Of a DNA stretch of 64,000 nucleotides, positions 11,047 through 23,433 are shown in pieces. The translations under genes were made by a program, and so were the position numbers. This stretch comes from Falciphora oryzae. Lineage: Eukaryota > Ascomycota > Sordariomycetes > Magnaporthales > Magnaporthaceae. Position 1 is the stretch's first letter; every line of letters starts with the position of its first letter. The stretch covers positions 288,762 through 352,761 of the forward strand of contig JNVV01000028.1 of the NCBI GenBank assembly GCA_000733355.1. Direction: 5' to 3'. Under the pieces are notes generated by a model. That model had not been told where the DNA came from, searched no databases, and was given only the letters and a program-made list of their open reading frames with translations.

Positions 11047-11769
11047 ATGACCTCGAGCCAATACAGCGCCGGCCCGTCGGGGCCTCGCACACAGCAGCAC
11101 TTAGCGGCGGCGGCGACGACGACAACGACCCAGACCATGACGGAGACGGCACCCGCACCGCCGCCGCCGGCGACAGCAGAGCCCGCAGCGACACCTATCC
11201 TGCGCCTGCGCGGCGCGCCCACCTCGTCGGGCCGGTCGGTGCAGTGGGCCGAAGGCGTCATCGACAACGAGGGCCTGGGGCGCAAGTCGTCCAAGGGTAC
11301 GCGCTGCTCTGCCTGTCTACCTAGTTGCTTTTTCTCGCCACCTACACACATCACCCTGCTAACGCTACCCCCAAAACGACGAATCACAGTCTGCTGCATC
11401 TACCACGGCCTCCGCGGCGTCGACTCGTCCAGCGACTCCTCCTCGTCCTCCTCATCAGACTCGGACACCGACTCGGACGACTCGACGCGCGGCGACAGGG
11501 TCAAGGCGGGCGGCGGCGGCAAGAAGAAGCAGGCGCGCCGCCCCCACCACCACAGGCACTCGGACGACTGCGGCCACGGGCGCGGGAGGGACGGCGACGG
11601 TGCAAAGGACGGAGATGGCAGGCCGCCGCACCACCGCCGCCGCCGCAGGAAGCCCAGCCCCAACGCCTACGAGAAGGTGCCCAAGCCCAGGCCGCGCGGC
11701 GACGGCGGAGGAGGGGCTCCCAGTGGCGGTGGCGGCGGCGGTGGTGGCCCAGCGCCTACTAGGGCGTGA
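11047..11769 (+). CDS. YPI1: Type 1 protein phosphatase regulator/inhibitor, Ypi1 (inhibitor-3 family)
   Basis: Two exons, 11047-11296 and 11390-11769 (209 aa), phase 1 intron with donor GTACGC and acceptor CACAG. The junction rebuilds the family core [27 protein letters not shown]. VQW (65-67) is the RVxF-type PP1-docking element, and the Cys-Cys/His cluster after the junction is the other conserved block. Members bind the catalytic PP1 subunit (Glc7 in yeast) in the nucleus and influence its activity and localisation. The rest is disordered: a Thr/Ala/Pro N terminus, then acidic Ser/Asp runs, a His/Arg-rich stretch and a Gly-rich tail. The intron is 93 nt (a multiple of three) and contains no in-frame stop, so a retained-intron product would stay in frame. 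Confidence 0.88.
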   Translation: [240 protein letters not shown]

Positions 11770-12968
11770 GAAGGAGAAGGGAGTAAAACAAGCTATGGCG
11801 GCACGCTCCACCTGTGACTGCGACCATTCTAGTTAGCTGGTCTCGTAGCGGTTTTTTTTCTGTGCCCTTGCGGCTTGGTGCCTGTAAGGGGTAGGCATAC
11901 CTACCTATACCTTTTGTATCACGAGACACGGCCAGTATATATACCCTTATTTTCGCCCTTTTGCCGTTTATCCTTCACCTTCTTTTTCATCATGTTGTCT
12001 TCCCCTTCCTCCTGGGGCTTGCCATCTGGCACAGTGACAGATCCTGTCACCTGCGACGGAAAAACGGTGTCGATCAGAGTTCACGCCAGTCGGGCGCCTT
12101 TTGAGTTCAGGGGCATCTTGGTTTGTTCGGACGAAAGCGGGCAAAGCCAAGGGAAACCTAACTGTGACCAAGAAACCGCCCAACAAAACGGGCAGACGTA
12201 GCGGCGCGCGAGAAAGCGCAGTCAAAGCAGCATACCTAAAGGGAGGCAGATACTACTGATAGTTACACACAGACCTACCAACATTCGTCTTTGACATGCA
12301 ACCTCAGTATTTCTAGTAGTCACGATAGCGACACCTCCGCGTATGTAAATGTCTTTATTGTTTTAGCCAAGAAAAAAAAAAGAATAATAGATCCGGACCA
12401 TCCGTTTGTTGCTAATACCTCTGCCAACGTCCAAGCACATCCAAATATGGCGGGAAGGCGCTTATAATGCTGATATGACAACCTCCTCCGCCCCAATTTA
12501 CTCCGAAAGAACCTCCCTTTTCCCTTCCCTTACATGATATGCCCTTTGTAGCAACTTTGACTTATTAAACTCGAGGGAGAGAGCATGTGGCCTGGCGACT
12601 AGCCATAAACGCCTGCGAGGATGGCGCATGGCTAGCCATCCGCTGACAACATTCTCCCTTGCGCCTCATTACCATTCTTCACCACTGCCGTCTTCCCAGG
12701 GCTGTTGTACGCGTCTCGACCATTGACGAAGCCACGATAGGGCTATGGACTACCTCTTTTGACAACAATCTGGCGGCCTGGACCGTTGGGTTCACTGAAC
12801 CAGAAGACTTTCCAAGATTAAAGCAGGGAAGCGCAAACAACACGATTGTGGTTTGGGGAAGTTGGGAGATGAAGAAAGAAGGAAGAGGCAAAAAGTTAGA
12901 AGGCAAAAAAAAAAAAAAAAAAAAACAGATCACCTTTGCTTTCTTTTATTTCAGCGAACAACAAGATT
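11770..12968. other. Convergent intergenic region
   Basis: This lies between the 3' ends of YPI1 (+) and the DENN gene (-). It is AT-richer than the flanks, with an A20 tract at 12905-12924. No frame resembles a known protein and no RNA gene is evident. Confidence 0.55.
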
Positions 12969-15900
12969 CTAACCAGGGCTCTGGGCCGTCGCGCTCAACG
13001 TGCTAGGGACTTGCTTTCGGATCAAGCCCCGACTGCCGCGCTGCTCGGACCTCGGCACCCCCTGGATCGCCCGTGGCTCCTTCATCAGTGAAGGGTCGAG
13101 CCTAGTGGGGATCCGGGTGACGACGGATCGGTAGTCGCCGGGGAACTTGGCGTTGGGCAAGGGCACCGATGCCGTCCGCCAGATGTGATCCGTAGTGTCG
13201 CCAAGATATCCCACGGGAATCTTGGGCGGCCCAAGCAGATGGCCCGCCCCCGACGCTGCGTGCGACGCCCGGATCATGGACAGACGCGAGAGCGACCCTA
13301 GAGCCGGGCGGCCGCGCGCCTTCTTTGCGAGGATGATCTCGTCAAAGAGCCGGATCTCCGGATTGCTGGGAGGCATACGCTCCCGCTCGTGGATGAACTC
13401 ATTAAAAGCTACAGGTACAGAGAACACCCTGTCAGCTGATATGATCATAAAGTTGTCGTCTGATGATGAATGAACTTGAGAACTTACCTTGGGTTTCCCT
13501 CATCATTACTATATACTCCTGTTGTTCATGCGGCAGGCTCCTGATGAAGCCCTGCATATCGAATGCGGACAGCTGGCCGTTGGCTTTCTGCTCCCTGCTC
13601 GGCCGGACGAGATGCTTGCGGTAGGTATACAGCAGGCTGGCCTGGCACCGGACGAAGGCGGCGCGGACCCGGTCGGCGTCGAAGGCGGCCGGGCAGACCA
13701 GGCAGGCCACCGACAGGCAGCGGCCATGCGAGAGACAGTTGCAGCCGGCGCACTTGAACAGGTCGTCGCTCTCGCAGCGGTCGTCGCAGATGTCGCAGAT
13801 CGGGCTCGTCTCACCAGGGGTCCAGTTGAAGCAGTGGCCCTCGACCCAGATGGTGGTGTCTGTGCTGTGCACCGGCTGCATGAGCATCTGTGGCATCACC
13901 GTCGAAGCCGCCAGCGTCGACTGCGCGTATGTGGACGGCGCATACCCGCCGTACGACGACTGCGAATCTATCGAGATGGCCGAGACCGAGAGACTCTGCG
14001 CGTGTCCATTGAGTATCGGGAGGCTGGGCTTGTGCAGTGGGCCGCGCCCGACGTCCACGCCAAACGAGGAGCTGCGCCGCGACTTCTCGTCAAAGTGCGT
14101 CGACCGCTTCTCGCGCAGCACCGTCGAGCCGGCAAACCCAGAGTCGCTCCTTGACACAGGCGTCGTGGGCATAGGTGGGAAGTGCGTAGACACGGGGGAC
14201 AGCGACGAGGGCGGGCTATTCTTGCTAGATCTGGCCGTTCCCGGCGGCTCCGCCTTAGACAGCTCGTTCTTAGAGTGCACAAAGGCGTTGAACAGGGGCG
14301 GCCGAGGGGGCGACAACGGGTCGGCGTCACCAAACGCCGCCGAGTTTTGCGAGACCCATTTGTTGAGAGTAGATTTGGGCGGAGTCGAGGTGAAGATGGA
14401 TGGGTTCTCGGCCGAGAATCCGTCATAGGGGAAGGACTCGACGGCGTAAGGCGGAGGTCCCTGGTGCACGCCGTACCTCAGCGCGTGCGGAGCAGCCGCC
14501 TGGAGCAGGGCCAGGAGCTTGCGGCGGTTTTGGCGCGGTAAGCGGATCGGCTGTGCTGTCGCATCGATCGTGTCCTTGTCCAGGTCAACCAGGACGTAGT
14601 CGTCATCGGGAAGCACGATGTTCTCGTATCGCTTTTCTATACCGATTATGTAGGGGCAGGGTGCATCGAGAGCCTGCAGCAGGCGGGCTGGCAGCACCGG
14701 GATGAAGACGCTAGCCCACTTGAGTGGGTAGAGTAGGCTGGCGAGGGCGTGGCAGGCGAGGTGCAGCATAGCCGTGTGGGACGAGACGAAGATGATGCGC
14801 GACTCGGACATGGCATACTCAAACACTGCCACCACGTTCTCGAGTGAGAGGCAGCGGAACAGGGCATATAGGTCGGTGCTCCGCGAGCCCGGCAGCTCAT
14901 TGACGGCCTCGTTGCGGGCGAACATGCGAAGCTCCCGCACGCCCAGCTCGACCTGCGTCTTGGAGCTGATGGGGCTGAAGGCCTCGGTGCACAAGTTCAC
15001 CACATAGCGCTCCAGGGGCTGCCAGCGCCCGACGCGGGGCGAGCTAGGTGGCACGCGCAGCAGAGCACCGTCCGTCATGGGCACAATGACGGCTCGCAGC
15101 CACTCCTTCCAGAAGCCCATCTTGGTCGCGTCACGACCCAGGATGCCGTATGCACGAGGCGTCCACAGGCCGCTCTCTCCGGCCGTGAGCCCATCGATCT
15201 TGGATGCGGCACCGTGTCTCAGAGGCCGCAGCATCTCCGCCATCAATCCGATCTTCTCCTCGACTGCGCTGATCTCCTCGTCCAGAGACTCACGGTCCGA
15301 GGATCCCGATGGCGCGCCAGGGAGCTCAGCGAGCAGTTGTGAAAGATGCGCGCGCTCCGCAGCCAGCCGGTTGCCCAGGCTTGCCGCCAGCTCGCGCTCC
15401 TCGTTGGACATGTGGCTCCGCCGCCACTGCTCGCACTTCTTCTCGATCTGCTCCGCAACATCGGCCTTGACTGCGGTCCACACGATGACGGAAACGCCGT
15501 AGATCTTGCTGTTGTCCTCGGCCGTCATGGTGAATCCGTGCCATGTGGACCGTGGGCGCTCGTCCGACGACACAATCTGGATATCATTGGGAAAGGCGAA
15601 CATGGGCACGTAGTCCGGGAAGCGGCCCCTTCGTGCCAGCTCGTCGGCCGCGTCCTTGGGTGGGTACCTATCCAGCAGTGTCGGCTCGAATCGGCGCTTC
15701 AGCGGGTGCATGTCGGGGTCGGTGTTGAGAGGCTCGGGCGGCGGGATGACCGAGTTGTAGTTGCTGAGGCGCTTGGCCGTGCGGATCGATGCTGCTGTTG
15801 GGTTTCGTGCTGATTTGTTAGCTCCTAGTCGTAGGTGTTCTGCTCATCTCGGCCCTCCATTCACTGGTTGCTTACCTTGGGGCCTCGGCGTGAGGGGCTG

Positions 15901-16674
15901 CTTCCTCATGCTGTTCATGTCCCTAAAACTCATCTTGCGTCGGATACTACCCTTGATGCTTTTGAGTGGGCTCATTCTCCCGCTCTCCATGGCGTCTTCA
16001 GCCTTGATCCGCTCAGCCCGCGTGTTCACCATGGGCGGCCGGGTCTGCAGCTTGGCACCTGCGCTGAATGTCAAATCGTCGAGGAAGTTTTCACGCTCCG
16101 AGGCGAATTTAAATAAAGCCTTGTCGAAGTCGAAGTCGTAGCCCGAGTTGCGGTGGTCCGCTGGTGGAGCAAAAAGTCCAGCGCCGTTGGCGTTCCCGTT
16201 GGCATTGGTGTTAGAGCTGGCGTTGGCGCTGCCATTGCTCCCACTGTTTCCGTTACTGCTGCTGCTGTTTCCGATGCCGTTGCTGTTGCTAAAGCTGAGG
16301 CTGAGGTTGAATGTGGGGGACAGAGGGCTGCCGGCTACAGGGCGGATTGTGGCGCTGCTCCTGTTGCTTCTCGTGACGCCAGCGTCGTTGCTGTCGTCCA
16401 GGGGCGAGAACTCCATTGCAAAGCAATCGAAAATGCTCTTGGAGAGCCTGTTGCCGCCCGAGTTCTGGCGCGAGTGGCGGGCAGCGGCGGGCCGGCTCGT
16501 CGAGGGCGGGTTCGCCGCCTCGCTGGCCGACTCGGCCTCGCCATCCTCGGTTATGGTCTCATCGACGGTGGGCGACTGGATCGGGGCCTGAGGGATCGGA
16601 GCTTCGCCGTAGGATGTCGACTCGATCCCGGCGATCCAGAAGTAGTCGGCGAGAGGGGTTGACGAGCCCTCCAT
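12969..16674 (-). CDS. DENN-domain protein with C1-type zinc finger (candidate Rab GEF)
   Basis: Three exons: 16674-15876, 15794-13488 and 13408-12969 (1181 aa); both introns are phase 1 with donor GTAAG. Exon 1 codes a disordered Ser/Asn/Gly-rich N terminus. An upstream DENN-like segment (FPDYVPMFAFPNDI, residues about 305-370) is followed by a helical linker. The central DENN domain, about 450-640, is marked by GFWKEWLRAVIVPM, ESRIIFVSSH and WASVFIPVLPARLLQ, with PYIIGIEKRYENI after it. A Cys/His-rich C1-like finger spans about 920-970 (HCFNW, CDICDDRC, CAGCNCLSHGRCL). DENN modules catalyse GDP release from Rab GTPases, and C1 fingers bind diacylglycerol or proteins at membranes. The combination suggests a membrane-recruited Rab exchange factor; the target Rab cannot be read from sequence. 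Found widely in filamentous ascomycetes, usually unnamed. Confidence 0.85.
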
Positions 16675-19600
16675 GTCAACGCATCTGGTCGGTCGCCCGT
16701 CCCTTCTGTCGGTGGCCCGCGGCGGGAAGGAGCAGAGGCAGAGAAAGAAGGGGATATTCCGGTGCCCCTCGCTCTCAGAGAGCGCGCTGTTCCCCCCTCC
16801 GGCGTTGAATCGGAGGCGTGGTGGTGTCCCCCTCCACGGCCGGCGTTGGTTTCGTCCTTTCTTTTCGTCGGGGTGTGGAGGTAGGTCTCAGTCCCCAGCA
16901 CCGTGGCTGGCTGGCGGCTGACCGGTGTTTCCGTCGCTTATCCCCACGCCCCTTTTTTTCTGCTTCCTTTTTCGATTCGGCCACTCAGCTGCCTGCGTTG
17001 GAGATTTTGTTTCACGTCTTGTTTGCTTTCTATTCGCGTTGCTGGTCGTATTTGTCCGCCTTGCGTTGTCTCTCGTTGAGTCAATTCGCAATCTTGGCTC
17101 GTGGTGACTGGTTTTTCTTCCTCGGTTCGGCTGCTGCTGTTGCAACGGGAGGAGAAAGGTCGGGGCGTGGTTCCTGCTGTGGGATTTCTTGTCGTTTTCT
17201 TGGAGCCGTTACCGCGAAGCCAAGCGGCGAGGGGAGAGGAGGCGACAAATCGGGGTTTCTGCGGCGGCGCTGGCCGAAAGATGGTTTGACTAGGACAGGG
17301 CGAGCGGCTAACCAAATCTGCTGCAGGACTAGCTCAACAGGACAAGATAGCGTCGTCTGTCAGGATGGCAGCAGTGGTGCGAAGTCTGGCTGGTTTCCCA
17401 GGCCTTTGAGGGCAGGGGGGGCCGAGATGGGACGGACAGGCACCGAGAGGGCCTGACTAGACTAAGGTAGCAAGCACCAGGTTTGTTGCATGCATCGGCG
17501 GTGGCGGGACAAGAGGGGAAAGACTGGTCGACAGGACAGGGGGGTTGAATGCCACTGCACGGTGCGGGTGGCCCAACACGAGGCAGGCAGGCACGGAAGA
17601 GGAAGCGGAGGGTTGGAGGTAGGTGATAAGTGACAGATGCGGGTGCTGGGAGTGGACAAGCTATCGTGTCGTGGCACACATCGAGGTTACTGTGGTAGGC
17701 ACATGGATGACGGGGTGCACCAGAGCCTGCTCTCCAACCAAACTTGAACTGCCCTGGCAGCGCCTGCAGGCCTCGGACGGGAAACAACGTTTGCAGGAAT
17801 CGAATTGATGTCGTGGCCGCGGGTGGAGAGACCTGCTGAGCCTGAGGGCGAACACAAACAAAAGCTGGCTGGCCTGTGAAAAGGGACTGTCGAGGTGGCC
17901 AATGGGTCCTCCGTCGCGTCTCCCGCCGGCTAGCGTGCGTGCTGTACGAGCCTTTTGCTGCAGCAAAACGATGATGCATGTGCGACCGACTTGATCCTGT
18001 GGCCAAATTACCCCGACACCACTGGCGATATCAGGTCATGGAAACAAGGGACGACAGAAAAAAGAAAAAAGGGTTCGCGGTGGCGGTGAGCCTAAGCAGG
18101 CAGGGCGGGCCTGTTCGAAATCTCCCGAAAGGCACGGGTGGGTTCTTCTTTAGCTCAAACATGGGTCTGCAGGCGGGTAGCTGTCTGTGCCCTCCACCGG
18201 TCCTGCGCCCTCAATCAACGATCGAAATCAGTTGGAACGGGTGAACGGTTGGGGGCACCACACGGCCAGCGCCCTTCGCTGCAGCCGACCCGAAGCGGTC
18301 AAGATCAGACGTCGGGCTTCCACCTTCGAAACCACGGTTCTCGCGGGCGCCACGGGGGTTCTCCGACGGGCCCCAGGGATCAAATAAGTTGCCCTCCCTC
18401 CCTAGCGCTAGCTAGCCATCCATGTCCTGGCCTAGTGGCTTTGTTGTGCACCTAATCAGAAATAGGGGTTCTGAAAAAAGGGGAATAAGGCAATCCAGAC
18501 GGGTGCATGTGCGTTGTGTAAGACGCGAGGTAGGGATATGCTCAACAGTCACTGTGCCCCCGGGCTCCCAATGCCACCTACGCCATAGTGCCAAAGCCGC
18601 TGTGCTGTTCACTGACTCCCCCAGCTCCCCAGTGTCTGGGTTGATCGCTGCCCACGGTATGGAGTAGTGCCGCCCCACCACCACAAACCGCGGGGTTCCT
18701 GAGAAAAGAGCCAAGCCAGATCAGGCCCAGATCCCAACGAAGACGAAGAAGAAAGAAGAAAAAAAAAAAAAAAAAGCAAGATTGGCGACTGCCCCGAGAA
18801 CAGTCTAGCTGTGTTCCCACTGCAGCCACCAGCATCTAACTCAGGGCAAAGACGGAAAACGAGATGATAGACGATCCCTCCAGACGCTCAAGTCAACAGA
18901 CCAGGCCTTGGTGTCTGGCTTGTGCACATCCGTGTCCCTACAGTGCCTACGTCCTCCCAAAATTAAGGGCCAGATTGGGTGCTGATTGCTTCGATTGACC
19001 ACTTGATCCCCTGATCGCGGCCACTAATAGACCAAAAATGACCATCAATCAATGCCCCTGCCCGTTCCTGAACGCGCGTCGTCAGTCGGCCGCGCCTTGT
19101 GGTGTCCCAAGACCTGGGCCCTCTCGACTCCATCAAACAAGCCTCGGACGACAGAAACTGATTGACGGCTGGGTGCGTTTGGTCGTCGCGGTTCGGGGCC
19201 CAAGTCGTCGGCGCCGTCGGGTCGTCTTTCCGTCCCCCAGGGTCGATGCCTGTGCCTTTTGCCTTTTGAGGCTGGTATTCCCTGAATCGATGACGGGCCC
19301 ATCCCAGCCTTGTGCACCCCCTCAACTGTATCGTTCCGAAATACAACAGTGTAAGATGGGGGAGCGAGGGACATGGCATGCACAGGCAGGCAGCCGGTCA
19401 AACAGCAAACAACCACAACAAAAGTACTGCACGAGAATTTACGGCGGGCAGGCGAAGCCGTCTGTTGGGCCGTTGTAGGTGTGTACTACCTAGATTGGGC
19501 ATCGCGGGATGTGACGCCCGTTTGGAGAGGTTGGCCTTTCGAGCTCCATAACCCGACGGAAGCACTGGACCGCGAGCTACACACTTGTTTGTCACAAAAA

Positions 19601-20348
19601 TCCTTTGATCTTTCTGGCGTGCATGCCGACGGGCGGCCACGCTTCCTATTCGGCCGCGGGCATTTTCCATAATCTTGTTGAAACCCAGCGGCAAGCAAGC
19701 GGTGCCTACACGAGCCCCCCTCTTCTCGGATCGGAAGGTGGCAGCACTCAACCCGCCCCGGGTCGCGTCCCCGCCGCTGAGCCCGCCTCCTCAGCGGCGC
19801 TTCCAAAGGGACGCCGACGCCGGGCCGTTTTGGTGTTACTCCGGACTAGAGGCGGGATGCAGGTCATTTGGACAGAGAAACACAGGAGAGCAAGCAACCG
19901 CTTCATTCTTCTTAGACTTGGAAAGAAAACGAGGCAGACCGAGGCAAAGGGGAAACAATAGACGAGTACCAACAAAACCTCATTCCTCCCCCTCCATCAC
20001 CTCGCATTGGCCGTCAAGCGCCGGCGCGGCGCAACAAAACTGCACCGTATCCGTGGTGCTGCAGCGACGATCCGTCTTGACGGGCCGTCTGGTCCTCTTG
20101 GCTTCCGCCCAGGATCAGGACACCGTCGCATTCGGACGCCAGAACTCCCTGTGACGTGCATGTCGCCTGCGGCAAAGTTTTCTGGCGGTTTGTGTTCGCT
20201 TGCCATCTTCATCTCGGGTAACTGCCTCTATGTTCTTGTGTAGGCAGTCTACGTACCTCCTCAACAAACTGCCACAGTGTAGATAGGTAGGTAGGAGACC
20301 GGATACGAGACGGCTCATCACTGGCTGGCCATCTCTTGTTGTCAGGGG
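16675..20348. other. Long intergenic region upstream of the DENN gene
   Basis: This is 3.7 kb between the DENN start and the TRAPPC13 stop, both on the minus strand. The part next to 16675 is probably DENN promoter and leader. An A17 tract lies at 18759-18775, and TAGGTAGGTAGG-type repeats occur near 20282-20294. Many short frames exist on both strands, but none shows a recognisable motif or believable splice structure. No tRNA seen. Confidence 0.5.
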
Positions 20349-21421
20349 CTAGGCGCTGAACCTGGTGCCCAACTTGCCCGTCGACAGGAACCCCCTGTTT
20401 CCCATCTCGCCCCTCCATCCGACCCCCAAGATCCCGAATATCACCTTCCCGTCGACCAGACTGGCCGGCGTCGGGGGCCCGTGGACCACGAAGCAGACCT
20501 GCTCGATCTCGGAAGGGTGGAGAACCGGCTTCTGGCTCCCAGCCGCCTCCCAGTTGCAGTCGGTGTAGGTCAGTCCGGGCTCAAGGTCCAGCACGGCGCG
20601 CTCCAGCTGGATCGGGTCCTCGCCGCAGTTCTCCAGCTGCGCCTCGAGCACCCACCGGCGCGCGGGGGAGGATGTCTTCTCCGCACCGGCGCTGGTTGGC
20701 AGCGCGCTGGCCTTGGTGCGCACAATCAGCGACGGCTTGCAGACGAACTGGTAGAGCTTCCGGAACGTGCGGGTGCGCCCGCTGGTGTCGGTGGCCTCGT
20801 AGTAGCTGACGGTGACGGCCAGCACGTGGTTGCCCTCGTCCTTAAGGTCAAAGCTCACCACCTTCTGCAGCGTCCCGCCGGGCTCCAGGTCGACCCCGCC
20901 GGCGCCGCCGGTGCCGGTCCTACCGGCCGCGTGGTCCGGGCCGAGGTCGAGCTTGCTCACGTTAGCCGACGCGGGCGTCTTCATCTCGGCCTCGATGCGC
21001 ACGTCGCGCACCTGCTTTGCCCTGGCGGGCGGAGCCCCCGGCGGCGCCACAAGGACGTCATGGTTCGCGCACAGCGTGCAGCTGAACGTCTCTCCGACGT
21101 AGGCGGACCCGAACGATGGCGGTAGGTTCAGTATGGGGCTCAGGATGAAGGGCTCCGGGTTGGTGTCGTCCCCCGAGCTATAAGCCAGGGACGCCGGCGC
21201 CGAGGCCTCGCCCGCCGACCGGGCCCCGAGAGGAGACTTAACCGGAAACTGGGGGACGAGAGATGGGCGGGACAAGCTGGTGTGCCATGTCAGTGTCCTA
21301 TACCTTGATAGCCGTGGGCGTGGGCATATGCGGAGCCCAGCGGCCCGACATACCGGAGCACCTTCAGTGATATAGAATGCGGCTCCTTGATGGCATCGGA
21401 GGGATATCGTTGGTGGCTCAT
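20349..21421 (-). CDS. TRAPP complex subunit TRAPPC13-like (DUF974)
   Basis: Two exons, 21421-21354 and 21276-20349 (331 aa), intron 77 nt, phase 2. Exon 1 codes MSHQRYPSDAIKEPHSISLKVLR, which joins LSRPSLVPQFPV at the junction, the conserved N terminus of the family. The diagnostic block FILSPILNLPPSFGSAYVGE follows, then CTLCANHDV, and two Ig-like beta regions (KVVSFDLKDEGNHVL; VCKPSLIVRTK). TRAPPC13 is a peripheral subunit of the TRAPPII/III tethering complexes, which activate Rab GTPases at the Golgi and on autophagic membranes. An alternative upstream reading through 21488 would use intron sequence and lose the conserved N terminus, so I reject it. A Gly/Thr-rich loop interrupts the first beta domain. 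Confidence 0.87.
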
Positions 21422-22431
21422 CACGACTACTAGGAGCGCCAGAGTGCTCGAAATCCTTGCCCGAAAACCTATGGATGGGATGCCTCACTGGTAGGTATCG
21501 ACCAGGATGGATAGACTGCGCGACGTCCCCGGACTGTCAGCGTAAGCTCACTGATGGCGGAGGACGACTGGGCTGCTTGGCTTGTGATTCCCTACCTGAC
21601 ACCTGAGCGTTTGCTCCAGATTTGAAACACCGTCGCGGGTCGATGAAGAAATTACGCAGCCCGGCTCCAGAACCAGAACCGACAGTTGTCGGTGTTTGTG
21701 CGTGTTTCCCACGTCGGTGGTGGAATGCGACTGCTGCTGCTGCTGCCCAAAAGTTCCTTAGGTTGAGGTTAAGGTTCAGCGCAGCTTTGGCAATTGAGGC
21801 TGGCTGCCAGTTGGTGATTGATCGAGTGAGGTGACATGCTGGGAGCTTGCGCTGGAGATTGCACGGGGATTCCGCTGCTTGGGGGATCTGGGGCAGTGGA
21901 TTGGGTGCTTCTACAGCGGGGTCTAGAGATTCAACCTGTGTGATGGAGTGGCGCACTAGACGTCACCAACAAATAACATCTACTGAGAGACAAGATAGGT
22001 GCACGTCTATTACCTATTCTTACTTTTTATGATAGATAATATTTGTGCGCAGTTTATCTTTTTTTCTCGATCACCCCGTTAGTCCTTTCGTCTATGAGCA
22101 GACCGTGGCGATGAGATCAGTGATTGTGGGATGGGGTTTTGTTCCTTTGTACCGACCTCGGCAGAACCCAGAGTCGACGACAGAGTCGTTTTCAAGAGGC
22201 TTACGCGGGATTACGAGGCTTTGCATGACATAGAGTGGGTCAAATAGTGTCAGGTTCAACAAGAGAGTGCTACATGCGTAGCTCACCACGTAGAAATTGT
22301 TGCGATGTAACTACTACGTATTCAATCAAGGTACAAACAGCTTACACCACAGATGCTCACGGAGCTGCATTTGATGCCAACTAACGTAGATACACGCTGA
22401 CCGGATATACGTGCGGCTCTTCCGCACGAAT
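21422..22431. other. Intergenic region TRAPPC13 / ILV6
   Basis: Promoter side of TRAPPC13 and 3' side of ILV6. The middle, about 21990-22060, is clearly AT-rich compared with the flanks. No gene supported. Confidence 0.55.
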
Positions 22432-23433
22432 TTAGCCAGGGGGAAGCTGGCTCGCGTCGACAACGTCATCCGCCTCCTTGATGAGAGCCTCGTCCTCGGC
22501 CCCATACAGGGGAGACCGGGGCAGGGCCATAAGTCCGGTCCTAGCTGACTCGAGAATCCCAAACGGCTCGATAAGTTTCAGGAAGGACTGAATCCTGGAA
22601 GGCTTGGCGGACCTGCTCACATGTGTCAGTAGACGAGGTTTGGCTTGCCAGTGCACGGCAAGGCCGTCGACTTACACTTCAACCATGCAGCTGTTGGTGC
22701 TGATATCCAGGACCTTGCCGCCGAACTGATGCGTAAAGTATGTGATGCTCTTGAGATGTTCGTGCTTATGCCTAAGCGCCTCGCTCGTAGCCAGCTTGCG
22801 GGGATGGAAGTCCCGGGCCAGCTCCGACAGCGTCTGCTCCGAGGCATCCTGCACCCCGGTGACGTCGGCGTCGGCAGTGGTGATCTCGCGGTGATGGGCA
22901 AGGAGCTCCTCGAAGTACTCGGGGCCCAGGATGTTGACCTTGGCGAGGAGAAGCTCGCGCTGGACGAGCGCAGCATTGGTGTAGTCCAGAACGGCCCACA
23001 CCGGGACCAGGTCCTCCAACTGCCGCCTCGCCTGCTCGACCACGCCGTCCTGGCCCGTGAGGACGATGGTCATGCGCGACAGGTCCTCGACCTCAGTGCT
23101 GCAGACGACAAGGGAGTCGATGTTGAAGCCGCGCGCGGCCAAAATGCCCGAAACGCGCGAGAGCACACCGGGCTCGTTCTGGACCAGACAGTTGAGGACG
23201 TGCCTCTTCGGGGGCGCCATGGACGGGGTCGGAGTCTCGTAGAGGATGTTGGACACGGCCGCCTGGGCCGACCATGACGGCGTGGCGTCGCTCACGGGGA
23301 GCGGGGCCTGGCGGCGGCGCAGAGCCTTATAAGCAATGGCCGACGTGGAGCTGCTATGCCTCGCCGCCGGCCTGAGGGCGGCGGTCGAGGCCGCCCGCCA
23401 TGACGACGAGAGGAGCAGGCCCCGGGAAGCCAT
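22432..23433 (-). CDS. ILV6: Acetolactate synthase regulatory (small) subunit, mitochondrial
   Basis: Two exons, 23433-22676 and 22612-22432 (312 aa), phase 2 intron of 63 nt with donor GTAAGT; the junction gives SCMVEV-SAKPSRIQSFLKL. The first 30 or so residues are Arg/Ser/Ala-rich, a mitochondrial targeting sequence. An ACT domain begins at about residue 78 (HVLNCLVQNEPGVLSRVSGI, then LAARGFNIDSL). The second conserved region follows, with VQRELLLAKVNILGPEY and later LDISTNSCMVEV. The subunit stimulates the catalytic subunit Ilv2 and confers valine feedback inhibition on the first common step of isoleucine, valine and leucine synthesis. An upstream TGACTCA suggests general amino-acid control. 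Length and motifs are ordinary for the family. Confidence 0.95.

Noticed and set aside
21277..21488. Upstream N-terminal extension of TRAPPC13 in the exon 2 frame
   Set aside because: It translates the intron and loses the conserved N terminus coded by the separate first exon at 21421-21354.
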